DNA of 16,106 nucleotides. Origin: Proteobacteria bacterium UBA1278 (GTDB lineage: Bacteria; Pseudomonadota; Gammaproteobacteria; Comchoanobacterales; Comchoanobacteraceae). Shown here piece after piece: positions 8,310 through 15,208 of the stretch. Each line of letters opens with the position of its first letter. Position 1 is the first letter of the stretch. The notes beneath the pieces are model-generated. The model had not been told where the DNA came from. It ran no database searches and was given only the letters and a program-made list of their open reading frames with translations. The position numbers were made by a program, and so were the translations under genes. The stretch spans positions 1 through 16,106 of the forward strand of contig DBUY01000024.1 in NCBI GenBank assembly GCA_002308435.1. Reading direction: 5' to 3'.

Positions 8310-8763
8310 TCTACGCGCATTGTATCAACAAGTGATACTCGACCACAGCCGAAACCCACGATTTTTTGGTGAGCAAAAAGCCGCACAGATCACTAAAGCT
8401 TGTGTAAATCCGTTATGCGGTGACAAAATCACCATTTATTGTAATGTGGATGCAGATAAAAACATCTTAAATTTACATTTCACTGGAAAGGGGTGTGCAA
8501 TCTCAATCGCGTCAGCCTCTATCATGGTCGCGATGATGCAGTCAAAATCAAAAGCATTTTTTGAACAGTCACTCAATACCATGTATCGTTTGCTAGAACG
8601 GGAGGCGTCGGGAACACAACTTGATGACCCAGCTGCGCTTGCCAAGCTTGAAGTCATTGCCGGCGTAAAGCAGTATCCCTCACGAGTGAAATGTGCAACC
8701 TGCGCATGGCACACCCTATCAGCAGTCATGAATGACAAAGCAGGGGTAGTCAAAACAGAATGA
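8302..8763 (+). CDS. sufU: SufU-type sulfur transfer protein
   Basis: SufU is an IscU-fold zinc protein that accepts persulfide sulfur from SufS. I chose the ATG at 8302 (153 aa) because GGAGG at 8288-8292 is well placed for it; a GTG at 8284 in frame would add six residues and has no comparable site. The Zn ligands expected from Bacillus SufU (Cys41, Asp43, Cys66, Cys128) correspond to C39 and D41 in NPLCGDKI, C65 in GKGCAIS, and C131 in RVKCATCAW. The stretch between GKGC and KCAT is long, about 65 residues, as in SufU and longer than in IscU. The IscU LPPVK motif is absent, as expected. An additional Cys134 sits three residues after the C131 ligand, where most homologues have Leu. The gene overlaps sufS by 8 nt and the next gene by 4 nt, so it is translationally coupled. 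Confidence 0.92.
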   Translation: MDDLRALYQQVILDHSRNPRFFGEQKAAQITKACVNPLCGDKITIYCNVDADKNILNLHFTGKGCAISIASASIMVAMMQSKSKAFFEQSLNTMYRLLEREASGTQLDDPAALAKLEVIAGVKQYPSRVKCATCAWHTLSAVMNDKAGVVKTE

Positions 8764-9128
8764 GGATGACAGACTCAAACCAGTGTCAAATCACATTGAC
8801 CGATCGCGCGCAGCGTCATCTCACCAAGATGATTCACAACCAGTCTGGCATTGGGGTCTTAGTAGCTCTCGAAAAGGCAGGCTGCGCTGGATACATGTAT
8901 CGCATTGAGATCATCCAATCACACCCTGAGGATTGTGTCGAGATTGCCATTGACCAGCAAGTCACCTTGTTTGTGCCTTTTAATAGCGTTCCTCGTCTGA
9001 ATGGAAGCCAGCTTGACTACCAGATGAATCAATTAGAGACAAAAGCGGTATTCAAAAACCCCAATGTCACGCTAGCATGCGGTTGTGGCGATAGCGTTGA
9101 ACTCATCCAGACAGAAGGCAGCGCGTGA
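8760..9128 (+). CDS. sufA: A-type Fe-S carrier, SufA/ErpA-like
   Basis: This is a 122-aa A-type carrier that receives clusters from SufBCD and hands them to target enzymes. The three ligand cysteines are present: C42 in GCAGYMY and the C-terminal pair C107 and C109 in ACGCGDS, with the family spacing of about 65 residues. The GCAGYMY context departs from the commoner GCxGFxY. The region between, including the usual D-x-x-S-x-x-x-L-x-G strand, is divergent, reading VPFNSVPRLNGSQLDY. The ATG at 8760 overlaps the sufU stop in an ATGA arrangement; an ATG two codons later is also possible. Placement in the operon favours SufA over ErpA, but sequence alone cannot separate the subfamilies. Confidence 0.88.
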   Translation: MRMTDSNQCQITLTDRAQRHLTKMIHNQSGIGVLVALEKAGCAGYMYRIEIIQSHPEDCVEIAIDQQVTLFVPFNSVPRLNGSQLDYQMNQLETKAVFKNPNVTLACGCGDSVELIQTEGSA

Positions 9129-9129
9129 A

Positions 9130-9696
9130 ATGGCCAGTCGATCAGTTGGAAAAACTTTATTACTCGAACGCGACTGTGAAGCGCTATTAATCCCACAAGC
9201 ACAACCACTGACGTTGCCCCAAGGATCAGCTGTTCGCATCACACAATCACTGGGCGGTAATTTCACCCTAGAAGTGCAAGGGAATCTCGTTCTGGTGATG
9301 GCAGAAGATAGAGATGCGCTTGGGATGGATGAGTATGATAGCAGTGAAGACAATGCACCACTACACGATGAAAAATTGAGTCTACAAGAGAAATGCTGGC
9401 ATCAGCTCCATCAGTGTTATGATCCAGAAATTCCTGTCGATATTGTCGACTTAGGACTGATCTATGATCTCAACCTGAGCCCCTGTGAACAACAAGCAAC
9501 ACGTCAGCTTGCTTATGTGACCATGACATTGACATCTCCAACCTGTGGTATGGGGCCAGTGATTATTGAAGAAGTGAAGCGCAAACTTGCCAAGATCGAT
9601 GCAGTCGGCACAGTGACAGTCGAGCTAGTTTTCGAGCCGCCATGGGGACGTGAAATGATGTCTGACGCCGCAAAGCTTCAGCTAGGCTTGCTATAG
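9130..9696 (+). CDS. sufT: Fe-S maturation factor SufT (DUF59)
   Basis: SufT is a DUF59/MIP18-like factor that helps mature Fe-S proteins, especially under high demand. The ATG at 9130 gives 188 aa and starts 1 nt after the sufA stop; the frame is open further upstream but only inside sufA. Residues 1-60 form the N-terminal domain seen in the longer SufT proteins, followed by an acidic linker (66-82). The DUF59 domain occupies about 84-188, with DPEIPVDIVDLGLIYD at 98-113, the core MTLTSPTCGMGP at 132-143 including the conserved Cys139, and FEPPW at 168-172. The last residues (MMSDAAKLQLG) are the usual C-terminal block. It closes the operon; a convergent gene ends 54 nt later, with no clear terminator hairpin between them. 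Confidence 0.93.
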   Translation: MASRSVGKTLLLERDCEALLIPQAQPLTLPQGSAVRITQSLGGNFTLEVQGNLVLVMAEDRDALGMDEYDSSEDNAPLHDEKLSLQEKCWHQLHQCYDPEIPVDIVDLGLIYDLNLSPCEQQATRQLAYVTMTLTSPTCGMGPVIIEEVKRKLAKIDAVGTVTVELVFEPPWGREMMSDAAKLQLGLL

Positions 9697-9750
9697 ATCG
9701 AGATTGGTCATGACCGCATTTGCCGTGGCGCCCTTTGAACCTTGTTTCAG

Positions 9751-10842
9751 TTAACTTTCAATTTTCTCGAGAGTGATTTGACGAATTTGCAAGCCACCGC
9801 TTTCAAAGAAATACGCCATTTTTGACAAATAATATTGCCACAAACGCATGTAGGGTTGGCTGAAGCCAAGCTGTTCAATTTGACGAGTGTTCGTGGAGAA
9901 GTTGTTTACCCAATAACGATAAGTTTTCGCAGCATCCCGGTTCAGGTGTTCCTGCTCGATCAATCTTAATTCGCATTGCTGAAGCAGCCGAGAGAGTTGC
10001 TTATGCGTTGTCCGCTCGTCAAAAACCACTTGTAAAACAGCAACACCGCTCTGCTTGAGATGCGCAGCACAGTACGAAAAATAATCAAGCCAATCACGCT
10101 GTCGAATCAGAATCGGTAGCAATCCGACAATCGCGTCAAATGGGGGGTAATCGGAAGCAAGAGGGCGTTGTGTTTTGATTTGGTAATTGATCGGGAAAGG
10201 AACTGAGCGCAGGCGATTTTGACAAAACTCGGCATGCGCACGCGAGGGGGTGACCAGCGTGACATCATGCTGCAAACAAGCTTTTTCTCCGAATGCACCC
10301 CAACTTGCCCCAAGGTCAAGCACAGTCACAGCGTGGTGGTATTCCAATATTTTTAGAATTTGTTGAACACGACGTTGCTGAGCAATATAGAGCGGGTCGC
10401 GTTTGGCCTGACTGAAAGCGCCAATACTCGTGGATAAACTCGGGTCGTACCAAGCTGCAAAAAACTCTAATGATAGACGCTCCAAACAATAACTATCTTG
10501 AGCATATTTACGTAGAACCGTAGGATGACAAGGGCTATGATGAAACTTTTTGAGCAGGTCAGTGGTGTGAGACGCATATTGCTGGTGAGACATTGCTAGC
10601 AGCTGCGGAATATTATTACAATCCCAGAACCCTTTTAGATAGCTATTTTCAAGCCCACGAAGCGGATGCCGATCAAACATATGCACCATTTGCATATTCT
10701 TGATGTATAACATCAACGGATTGTGCGCGTGTACATCTCCGAAGTGAAAGGTTTCTCCGTCAGGGCAGACAACCACAGTATCTGCAGATTGAGCATGTGC
10801 AGCAAATACGTTAGACAGTCCAAGCAGTTGGCTATGATCCAT
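9751..10842 (-). CDS. CFA-synthase-like methyltransferase, degenerate active site
   Basis: This 363-aa protein has the layout of cyclopropane-fatty-acid synthases: an N-terminal region, FFAAWYDPSLSTS at 127-139, a Rossmann SAM-binding motif VLDLGASWGAFG at 174-185, and the diagnostic C-terminus MRLWQYYLS...GGLQIRQITL at 332-358. Genuine synthases methylenate unsaturated phospholipid acyl chains on the inner membrane. Here the E. coli active-site residues are missing in my by-eye alignment. Cys139 becomes Ile140, the Glu239 motif (MFEHVG) is replaced by LPILIRQ at 242-248, and His266 becomes Gln271. The central glycine of the SAM motif is Ser180. It may therefore catalyse another methyl transfer or be inactive, although the frame is intact. 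It is convergent to the suf operon and divergent from ychJ. No strong ribosome binding site precedes the ATG. Confidence 0.8.
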   Translation of the reverse strand: MDHSQLLGLSNVFAAHAQSADTVVVCPDGETFHFGDVHAHNPLMLYIKNMQMVHMFDRHPLRGLENSYLKGFWDCNNIPQLLAMSHQQYASHTTDLLKKFHHSPCHPTVLRKYAQDSYCLERLSLEFFAAWYDPSLSTSIGAFSQAKRDPLYIAQQRRVQQILKILEYHHAVTVLDLGASWGAFGEKACLQHDVTLVTPSRAHAEFCQNRLRSVPFPINYQIKTQRPLASDYPPFDAIVGLLPILIRQRDWLDYFSYCAAHLKQSGVAVLQVVFDERTTHKQLSRLLQQCELRLIEQEHLNRDAAKTYRYWVNNFSTNTRQIEQLGFSQPYMRLWQYYLSKMAYFFESGGLQIRQITLEKIES

Positions 10843-10984
10843 GTTAATTATTCAACAGTCTATTCGCTTGTTAGAATCAAGATGGCATGAAATCCAGCGA
10901 AGTGCAAGTGCAGTCCGCGCAATAGAGCTCGATTAAAAATCGGGCAGATTACACCAAGGACTGGACTTAAACATCCTGATACTC

Positions 10985-11013
10985 ATGACATATATCGGAG
11001 TTTATCGTATAAT
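10985..11013 (+). promoter_or_regulatory. Strong sigma70-like promoter for ychJ
   Basis: ATGACA (10985-10990) and a perfect TATAAT (11008-11013) are spaced by exactly 17 nt. The predicted transcript would start about 20 nt before the ychJ ATG, and the GAAGG ribosome binding site (11029-11033) follows. This is the best promoter in the window. Confidence 0.65.
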
Positions 11014-11039
11014 CTGAACCAGAGAGTAGAAGGCAATCG

Positions 11040-11456
11040 ATGAGAGCCCCGTGTCCCTGTGGCCAAAAAAAAACCTATATGCAATGTTGCAGGCGCTTGT
11101 TAATTGGTAAAGATGTGGCGAAAACGGCTGAGGCGCTGATGCGCTCTCGATATACTGCATTTGTGAAGCATGACGCAAAGTACCTTGCCAGAACAGTGTC
11201 TGGGCCGGCTGCAAAGATCGAGCAAGCGCCAATAACATTCAATCGTGGCATAGAATGGGATCACCTCGAAATTCACCAAGTGATACACGGTCAAGAAAAT
11301 GATGCTCGTGGAGAGGTTGAGTTTACAGCTTTTTACCGGATCGTGTCTCAACCAAATCAGGTAGTGAGACAATATGAACATAGTTTGTTTGAAAAGCATG
11401 ATGGGCAGTGGTTTTACGTCGGAGCACGTCCTGAAAATGTGTCGTCTCGTGAATGA
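11040..11456 (+). CDS. ychJ: UPF0225 family protein YchJ-like
   Basis: A 138-aa UPF0225 protein of unknown molecular function. An N-terminal SEC-C zinc motif, CPCGQKKTYMQCC, places ligands at C5, C7, C16 and C17. LMRSRYTAFV (33-42) and KYLARTV (47-53) are hallmarks of the family. The NTF2-like domain follows, with GEVEFTAFY (91-99), EHSLFE (113-118) and GQWFYVGARPE (122-132). E. coli YchJ (152 aa) ends in a second SEC-C motif; here the protein stops just after RPE and lacks it. An A9 run (11065-11073) lies in codons 9-12, inside the zinc motif, where an indel would shut the gene off. GAAGG is well placed before the ATG. Confidence 0.9.
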   Translation: MRAPCPCGQKKTYMQCCRRLLIGKDVAKTAEALMRSRYTAFVKHDAKYLARTVSGPAAKIEQAPITFNRGIEWDHLEIHQVIHGQENDARGEVEFTAFYRIVSQPNQVVRQYEHSLFEKHDGQWFYVGARPENVSSRE

Positions 11457-11511
11457 CAATCCATTGTTATCATGCTAGTGTTGTTAGAGATATAACCAAG
11501 ATTAATGCCCC

Positions 11512-12297
11512 ATGAGCAAAGATACATGGACAATCATGTCAGCGAACTTGAACGGCATACGCGCTGCGCACCGAAGAGGATTTTTCGAGTGGGTAATGAA
11601 AATGGATCTCGATTGTATTTGTGTTCAGGAGACAAAAGCCCAGATGCACAATGGTCTCAAAGATAGCTTTGAGATGCCGGGATATACATCATACTTCGTT
11701 GATGCTGAGAAAAAAGGCTATTCCGGCGTTGGCATTTACACCAAGCACCAACCGCGTTCAGTGGTCACAAAAATGGGACACACAATAGCCGACGCAGAAG
11801 GTCGATTTATTGAGTGCGACTTCGGCAACTTGCGAGTTGCCTCGATCTACCTACCAAGCGGTACCAGCGGGCAGGTACGGCAAGATATTAAAATGGAAAT
11901 GTTGGCTTTTTTCTATGACGACTACTTAAAACAACATGTCAATGATCAGTCGGAGCGTATACTATGCGGAGACTGGAATATTGCGCACAAACCGGTTGAC
12001 CTGAAAAACTGGCGTCAAAATCAGGGAAATTCAGGGTTTCTACCAGAGGAGCGCGCCTGGTTAGATCAAGTATTTGATGATACGGGGTGGGTCGATGCAT
12101 ACCGACATCATCATCCTGAAAAAACGCAGTATACTTGGTGGTCATATCGAGGACAGGCACGACAAAATGATGTGGGTTGGCGCATAGATTACCAGGTAGT
12201 AAGCCCTACACTTGCGAACAAAATCATCGATGCTGACGTATATCGTGAGCCGATTTTCTCAGATCATGCACCACTGGTGGTGACCTACGAGTTGTAA
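11512..12297 (+). CDS. xthA: Exodeoxyribonuclease III
   Basis: Exonuclease III is the Mg-dependent AP endonuclease and 3' phosphatase/exonuclease of base excision repair. The product is 261 aa, close to E. coli XthA (268 aa). Active-site blocks of the ExoIII/APE fold are all present: SANLNGIRAA (10-19, Asn12), VQETK (38-42, metal ligand Glu40), GYSGVGIY (69-76), YLPSG (113-117), CGDWNIAH (152-159, Asp154 and Asn156), WRIDYQVVS (223-231) and the C-terminal SDHAPL (250-255, Asp251/His252). The start has little Shine-Dalgarno. An ATG 10 nt earlier is out of frame. It lies 55 nt after ychJ and 19 nt before the tolA-like gene. Confidence 0.96.
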   Translation: MSKDTWTIMSANLNGIRAAHRRGFFEWVMKMDLDCICVQETKAQMHNGLKDSFEMPGYTSYFVDAEKKGYSGVGIYTKHQPRSVVTKMGHTIADAEGRFIECDFGNLRVASIYLPSGTSGQVRQDIKMEMLAFFYDDYLKQHVNDQSERILCGDWNIAHKPVDLKNWRQNQGNSGFLPEERAWLDQVFDDTGWVDAYRHHHPEKTQYTWWSYRGQARQNDVGWRIDYQVVSPTLANKIIDADVYREPIFSDHAPLVVTYEL

Positions 12298-12316
12298 ACA
12301 ATAACAGGCCCAGTTG

Positions 12317-13483
12317 ATGGATTATTCAGAGACAGAGACACCCTATATACGGAGAGATAGCCGTTCGTTAACTCAGGATGTCATGCAATCCATTCTTTGG
12401 CACGGCGGCATTATAGGTATGATTGGCGCATATTTACTTTTGGCTGAGCTCTTGGCGATGTTATATCAACCCACCTATGAGAACCAGGATGCCCGCAGCG
12501 TCATTGGGGTTGAGTTTATTGCCCCTGACTCCAACTCAACCTCCAGCCCTGAGGTGGCTAAGCAGGAGAAAATAGCCGCTCTACAATCACCCAAATCACA
12601 ACCGTCGACGCCAGAAAAGCCGATCGTGATCAACGAACCCAAACAAGAGGAAGCACAACAGAAAATACAGCCTGTAAAAGCAGCGTTTCAACAAGAAAAA
12701 AGCCTACCGACACAAGTACAGAGGCAGGCCTCACGGATGGCATCTACCACCAGAACAAGTACCGCGAAAAAGATCAATATCCGTCGTAGTGTGGGTGCCC
12801 AATCATCCACACAGACAATTGGTTCAGTTCGTGCAGAGTCAAAAAAACAAAGCAACACACATGGCACGTTGAGACAAGCCAATGCACAAGTGCTCGCTGC
12901 AAAAAACACCAAGTCAAGCGCCCCAAAGATTGTAAAAAACAGCAGTGTGAAGAAAACAACAGAGTCGCTCACAAAGATCGCCACGACACCCAAGACAATG
13001 GATCGTAGTCGTAGTCGAGCCACTAGCGCAGTTAAGAAGACGCCAGAGCGCACACAAAGCCAGATTCGACAAGATGCAGAAAAGCAACGTCAGGTAGCCG
13101 CACGGCGCGCACAACAACTGGCCGATGACAAGCGTCGGGCAGCAATTGCCGCGGAACAGAAAAAGCAACGCGAGCATATGATCGTGCAGACTATTCAACG
13201 GTATGGCCAGATGATCACTGAGAAAATTCAGCATGTTGCTTTGTTCAACCCCGGTATGAATGGGCTCAAATCTCAATTGAAAATTCAATTGAAACCAGAT
13301 GGTCATGTTCAAAGTGTCGCGCTGAGAGCGTCATCAGGTAACGCATCATTTGATCGACTGGCAATCAATGCAGTGTACAAAGCGGCACCGCTACCGCTGC
13401 CTGATGACCAAGAGATCAGTCAACTCATGATGCAGATTAACTTGACAATTCAACCCGATATCCACAGTCCGTCATCCGAATGA
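12317..13483 (+). CDS. tolA: TolA-like envelope protein
   Basis: TolA links the inner-membrane TolQR motor to TolB/Pal at the outer membrane. From the ATG at 12317 the product is 388 aa; the preceding codon is TTG. A single hydrophobic segment (about 26-49) serves as N-terminal anchor. It is followed by a long periplasmic region rich in Lys, Ser, Thr, Gln and Pro (about 75-245) and a short charged helix, probably coiled coil (about 245-288). The C-terminal TolA/TonB-like domain (about 290-381) includes LKIQLKPDGHVQSVAL, SSGNASFDRLAINAVYKAAPLP and INLTIQP, matching the TolA C-terminus. The middle is not the Ala/Lys-rich long helix of classical TolA. No tolQ, tolR, tolB or pal is adjacent. TonB is the alternative, but the SGNxxFDRxAxNAV pattern favours TolA. 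Confidence 0.8.
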   Translation: MDYSETETPYIRRDSRSLTQDVMQSILWHGGIIGMIGAYLLLAELLAMLYQPTYENQDARSVIGVEFIAPDSNSTSSPEVAKQEKIAALQSPKSQPSTPEKPIVINEPKQEEAQQKIQPVKAAFQQEKSLPTQVQRQASRMASTTRTSTAKKINIRRSVGAQSSTQTIGSVRAESKKQSNTHGTLRQANAQVLAAKNTKSSAPKIVKNSSVKKTTESLTKIATTPKTMDRSRSRATSAVKKTPERTQSQIRQDAEKQRQVAARRAQQLADDKRRAAIAAEQKKQREHMIVQTIQRYGQMITEKIQHVALFNPGMNGLKSQLKIQLKPDGHVQSVALRASSGNASFDRLAINAVYKAAPLPLPDDQEISQLMMQINLTIQPDIHSPSSE

Positions 13484-13572
13484 CCATGGTTGGGTATCGC
13501 AGCTTACGATAACGGTATGGCCAACACCCGGACTAATATGGTATTATCCAAACATTGTTAGTGGAGTGTCCC

Positions 13573-14055
13573 ATGCCCAGTTTTGATATTGTCTCAGAAA
13601 TCGACCATCATGAGCTATCAAACAGCGTTGATCAAACAGCACGAGAAATAGCTAATCGATTCGACTTCAAGGGTACAACCAGTAAAATCACGCAAAGTGA
13701 TACGGGTGTTGCTATTTTTGGCGATAATGACTTCCAACTCGAGCAGATCAAAACGATATTTTTGACCAAAGCAGCAAAACGTGGCATGGATGCACTATCC
13801 TTTGCGTTTAAGGACCCACAACCATACCAAGGCAATGTCAAAATGGACATGCACGTGAAAGAGGGGATCGATAAAGAGTTTGGGAAGAAGCTGACCCAGC
13901 TGATCAAGAGCGAAAAGCTCAAGGTGCAAGCAAGTATCCAAGATCAACAAATTCGGGTAACTGGCAAAAAAAGAGACGATTTACAACAGGTCATCACTTT
14001 TCTAAAGGGTCAAACGCTAGACCAGCCACTACAATTTCAAAACTTTCGCGACTAA
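13573..14055 (+). CDS. yajQ: YajQ family nucleotide-binding protein
   Basis: YajQ/DUF520 proteins are small cytosolic double-ferredoxin-fold proteins that bind nucleotides; members have been reported as cyclic-di-GMP effectors and as RNA-associated. The ATG at 13573 gives 160 aa (E. coli 163) and the universal N-terminus MPSFDIVSEID, with GGAG 6 nt upstream. A TTG six codons earlier is rejected. Conserved blocks include NRFDFKGT (28-35), DNDFQLEQ (51-58), KAAKRGMD (66-73) and the C-terminal VTGKKRDDLQQVI (129-141) with FQNFRD at the end. It is 89 nt downstream of the tolA-like gene. Confidence 0.96.
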   Translation: MPSFDIVSEIDHHELSNSVDQTAREIANRFDFKGTTSKITQSDTGVAIFGDNDFQLEQIKTIFLTKAAKRGMDALSFAFKDPQPYQGNVKMDMHVKEGIDKEFGKKLTQLIKSEKLKVQASIQDQQIRVTGKKRDDLQQVITFLKGQTLDQPLQFQNFRD

Positions 14056-14129
14056 ACCCAATCCAACTATCCTCCCCAGTTCGCAGTGCATGACAGTCTG
14101 ATTGCCGCAACCGATCAATTCACCACCAA

Positions 14130-14160
14130 TCATTCACTTTTATTTGCACTAAGTGAATGA
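14130..14160 (+). repeat. Perfect 10-bp inverted repeat
   Basis: TCATTCACTT (14130-14139) and AAGTGAATGA (14151-14160) are perfect inverted copies around an 11-nt loop. There is no T-tract after it, so it is a poor intrinsic terminator for yajQ. It covers the putative -35 element of the next gene, which suggests an operator. Confidence 0.6.
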
Positions 14161-14173
14161 ATTATGATAAAAT
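14144..14173 (+). promoter_or_regulatory. Candidate promoter of the Ser-rich orphan
   Basis: TTGCAC (14144-14149) and TAAAAT (14168-14173) are 18 nt apart in a very AT-rich stretch. The -10 is good and the -35 only fair. The inverted repeat at 14130-14160 overlaps it, so occupancy of the repeat by a regulator would block it. The resulting leader would be about 60 nt. Confidence 0.35.
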
Positions 14174-14183
14174 TATAAATATT

Positions 14184-14207
14184 CTCTGATGACTTTAATA
14201 GTCAGAG
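14184..14207 (+). repeat. Small inverted repeat in the leader
   Basis: CTCTGA (14184-14189) and TCAGAG (14202-14207) flank a 12-nt AT-rich loop in the leader of the Ser-rich orphan gene, 34 nt before its ATG. It could form a weak RNA hairpin. Confidence 0.35.
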
Positions 14208-14241
14208 CATAAAGAATAATAAATAATAAAAAGAACATATT

Positions 14242-15069
14242 ATGACAAATCGTAAACAGCCATTGAATGTAGGCGATCAAAAAGATATCGCCACACGCAC
14301 AAAAGACGCCAAAAAAGATGAATTTCTCGAGGTGATGCGTCTAACACTTCAAAGAAATTTTCTAGGCGCCGATGAGCAGTACCAAACCGAAAATGGCCAG
14401 GGAACCTGTAAATTGCCAGGCGTCATTGGCGCTATGCTTGAGAATTTGAGAGAGTTAAAAGGATTTCGACAAAGACAAGCAGCGATTCAGGACGCGATGG
14501 AGGAAAGACAAGCAGCCCAAACCGAGGCGAATCGAAAAGCAGACAAGCAACTATTATGGGCACCGAAGCGGGCGCCGCGGCCAATGTGCCAACATCGATT
14601 TGACGCACCATTTTTGGATTTGAGTGAAAATAGTAGGCCAGCAGTGTTGTCATTTTCTGACAACCAATACCTATCGAGTTTATCGAGCGGGCCAACTGAG
14701 CAAATGAGCGCAAGCACCTCAACACAGTCTACCTCCTCGGGAGAGTCTGATGGTTTTTTGCGTAGAGGGGTCACCGGTGGCTTGTTTGGCACTTTTGTTC
14801 TAGATCGTGCCAACCCGATCAGTCAATCAAATACTGAACACAGTGAAATAGCCAGCACATCGAGTAGTTCTATATGCAGTACTGAGAGGTTCCCAGTTTC
14901 CAGTAGTCGTTTGCGTGCCAAAGCATCAAACAAGCGGCGCCGTGTAAGCGCAGGATCAAATTCCAGGATGCGTGCAACAAAATATCAATCTGAAACAAAC
15001 ACAGATAGTGACGTTTCAAGCAATTCAGATGATCAAGCAGTGCAGATGAGTAAACGGCAGCGATCGTAA
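14242..15069 (+). CDS. Ser-rich orphan protein with NLS-like clusters
   Basis: A 275-aa protein of no family I recognise. Residues 1-60 are polar and partly helical. Residues 62-102 are charged and Gln/Ala-rich and probably form a coiled coil. Residues 140-215 are Ser/Thr-rich low complexity. Two basic clusters then resemble eukaryotic nuclear localisation signals: RLRAKASNKRRRV at 223-235, a bipartite-like layout, and KRQRS at the very C-terminus (271-275). An acidic Ser/Asp stretch (252-264) lies between them. There is no signal peptide or membrane segment. The C-terminus lacks the glutamate block or hydrophobic anchor typical of Dot/Icm substrates. The AT-rich leader with two inverted repeats suggests separate control. 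Secretion into a host is only a hypothesis; a DNA- or RNA-binding bacterial protein is the plain alternative. Confidence 0.75.
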   Translation: MTNRKQPLNVGDQKDIATRTKDAKKDEFLEVMRLTLQRNFLGADEQYQTENGQGTCKLPGVIGAMLENLRELKGFRQRQAAIQDAMEERQAAQTEANRKADKQLLWAPKRAPRPMCQHRFDAPFLDLSENSRPAVLSFSDNQYLSSLSSGPTEQMSASTSTQSTSSGESDGFLRRGVTGGLFGTFVLDRANPISQSNTEHSEIASTSSSSICSTERFPVSSSRLRAKASNKRRRVSAGSNSRMRATKYQSETNTDSDVSSNSDDQAVQMSKRQRS

Positions 15070-15070
15070 T

Positions 15071-15201
15071 CACTGTCATGCCTATACGTCATGTTGTTGC
15101 TGCAAAATCCGTTTAAGTTTACAGAAGTATTTGACTTTTTGACACGGGTGATCAGACATGAAAAACTATGCGCATTGACAGTGAGCAACCACAATAGGCA
15201 T
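15071..15201 (+). repeat. Interlocked 8-bp inverted pairs
   Basis: CACTGTCA (15071-15078) has its inverted copy TGACAGTG at 15176-15183, and ATGCCTAT (15078-15085) has its inverted copy ATAGGCAT at 15194-15201. The order is not that of one hairpin, because the two pairs cross. They flank the gap between the orphan gene and tadA. Significance is unknown. Confidence 0.3.
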
Positions 15202-15208
15202 AGCGACT

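Noticed and set aside
9085..9129. Upstream extension of sufT by 15 codons
   Set aside because: It overlaps the conserved end of the A-type carrier gene; the ATG at 9130 directly follows its stop.
9697..9750. Terminator between sufT and the convergent gene
   Set aside because: Only a 10-nt palindrome (GGTCATGACC) with no loop and no T-tract is present.
11100..11459. 119-codon minus-strand ORF opposite ychJ
   Set aside because: Fully antisense to a conserved gene with a strong promoter on the plus strand.
12914..13312. 132-codon minus-strand ORF opposite the tolA-like gene
   Set aside because: Antisense to the conserved TolA C-terminal domain, with no motif or ribosome binding site; a shadow of biased codon use.
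14995..15069. Dot/Icm-type C-terminal secretion signal on the orphan protein
   Set aside because: No glutamate block and no hydrophobic residue near the -3/-4 position; the end is basic (KRQRS).
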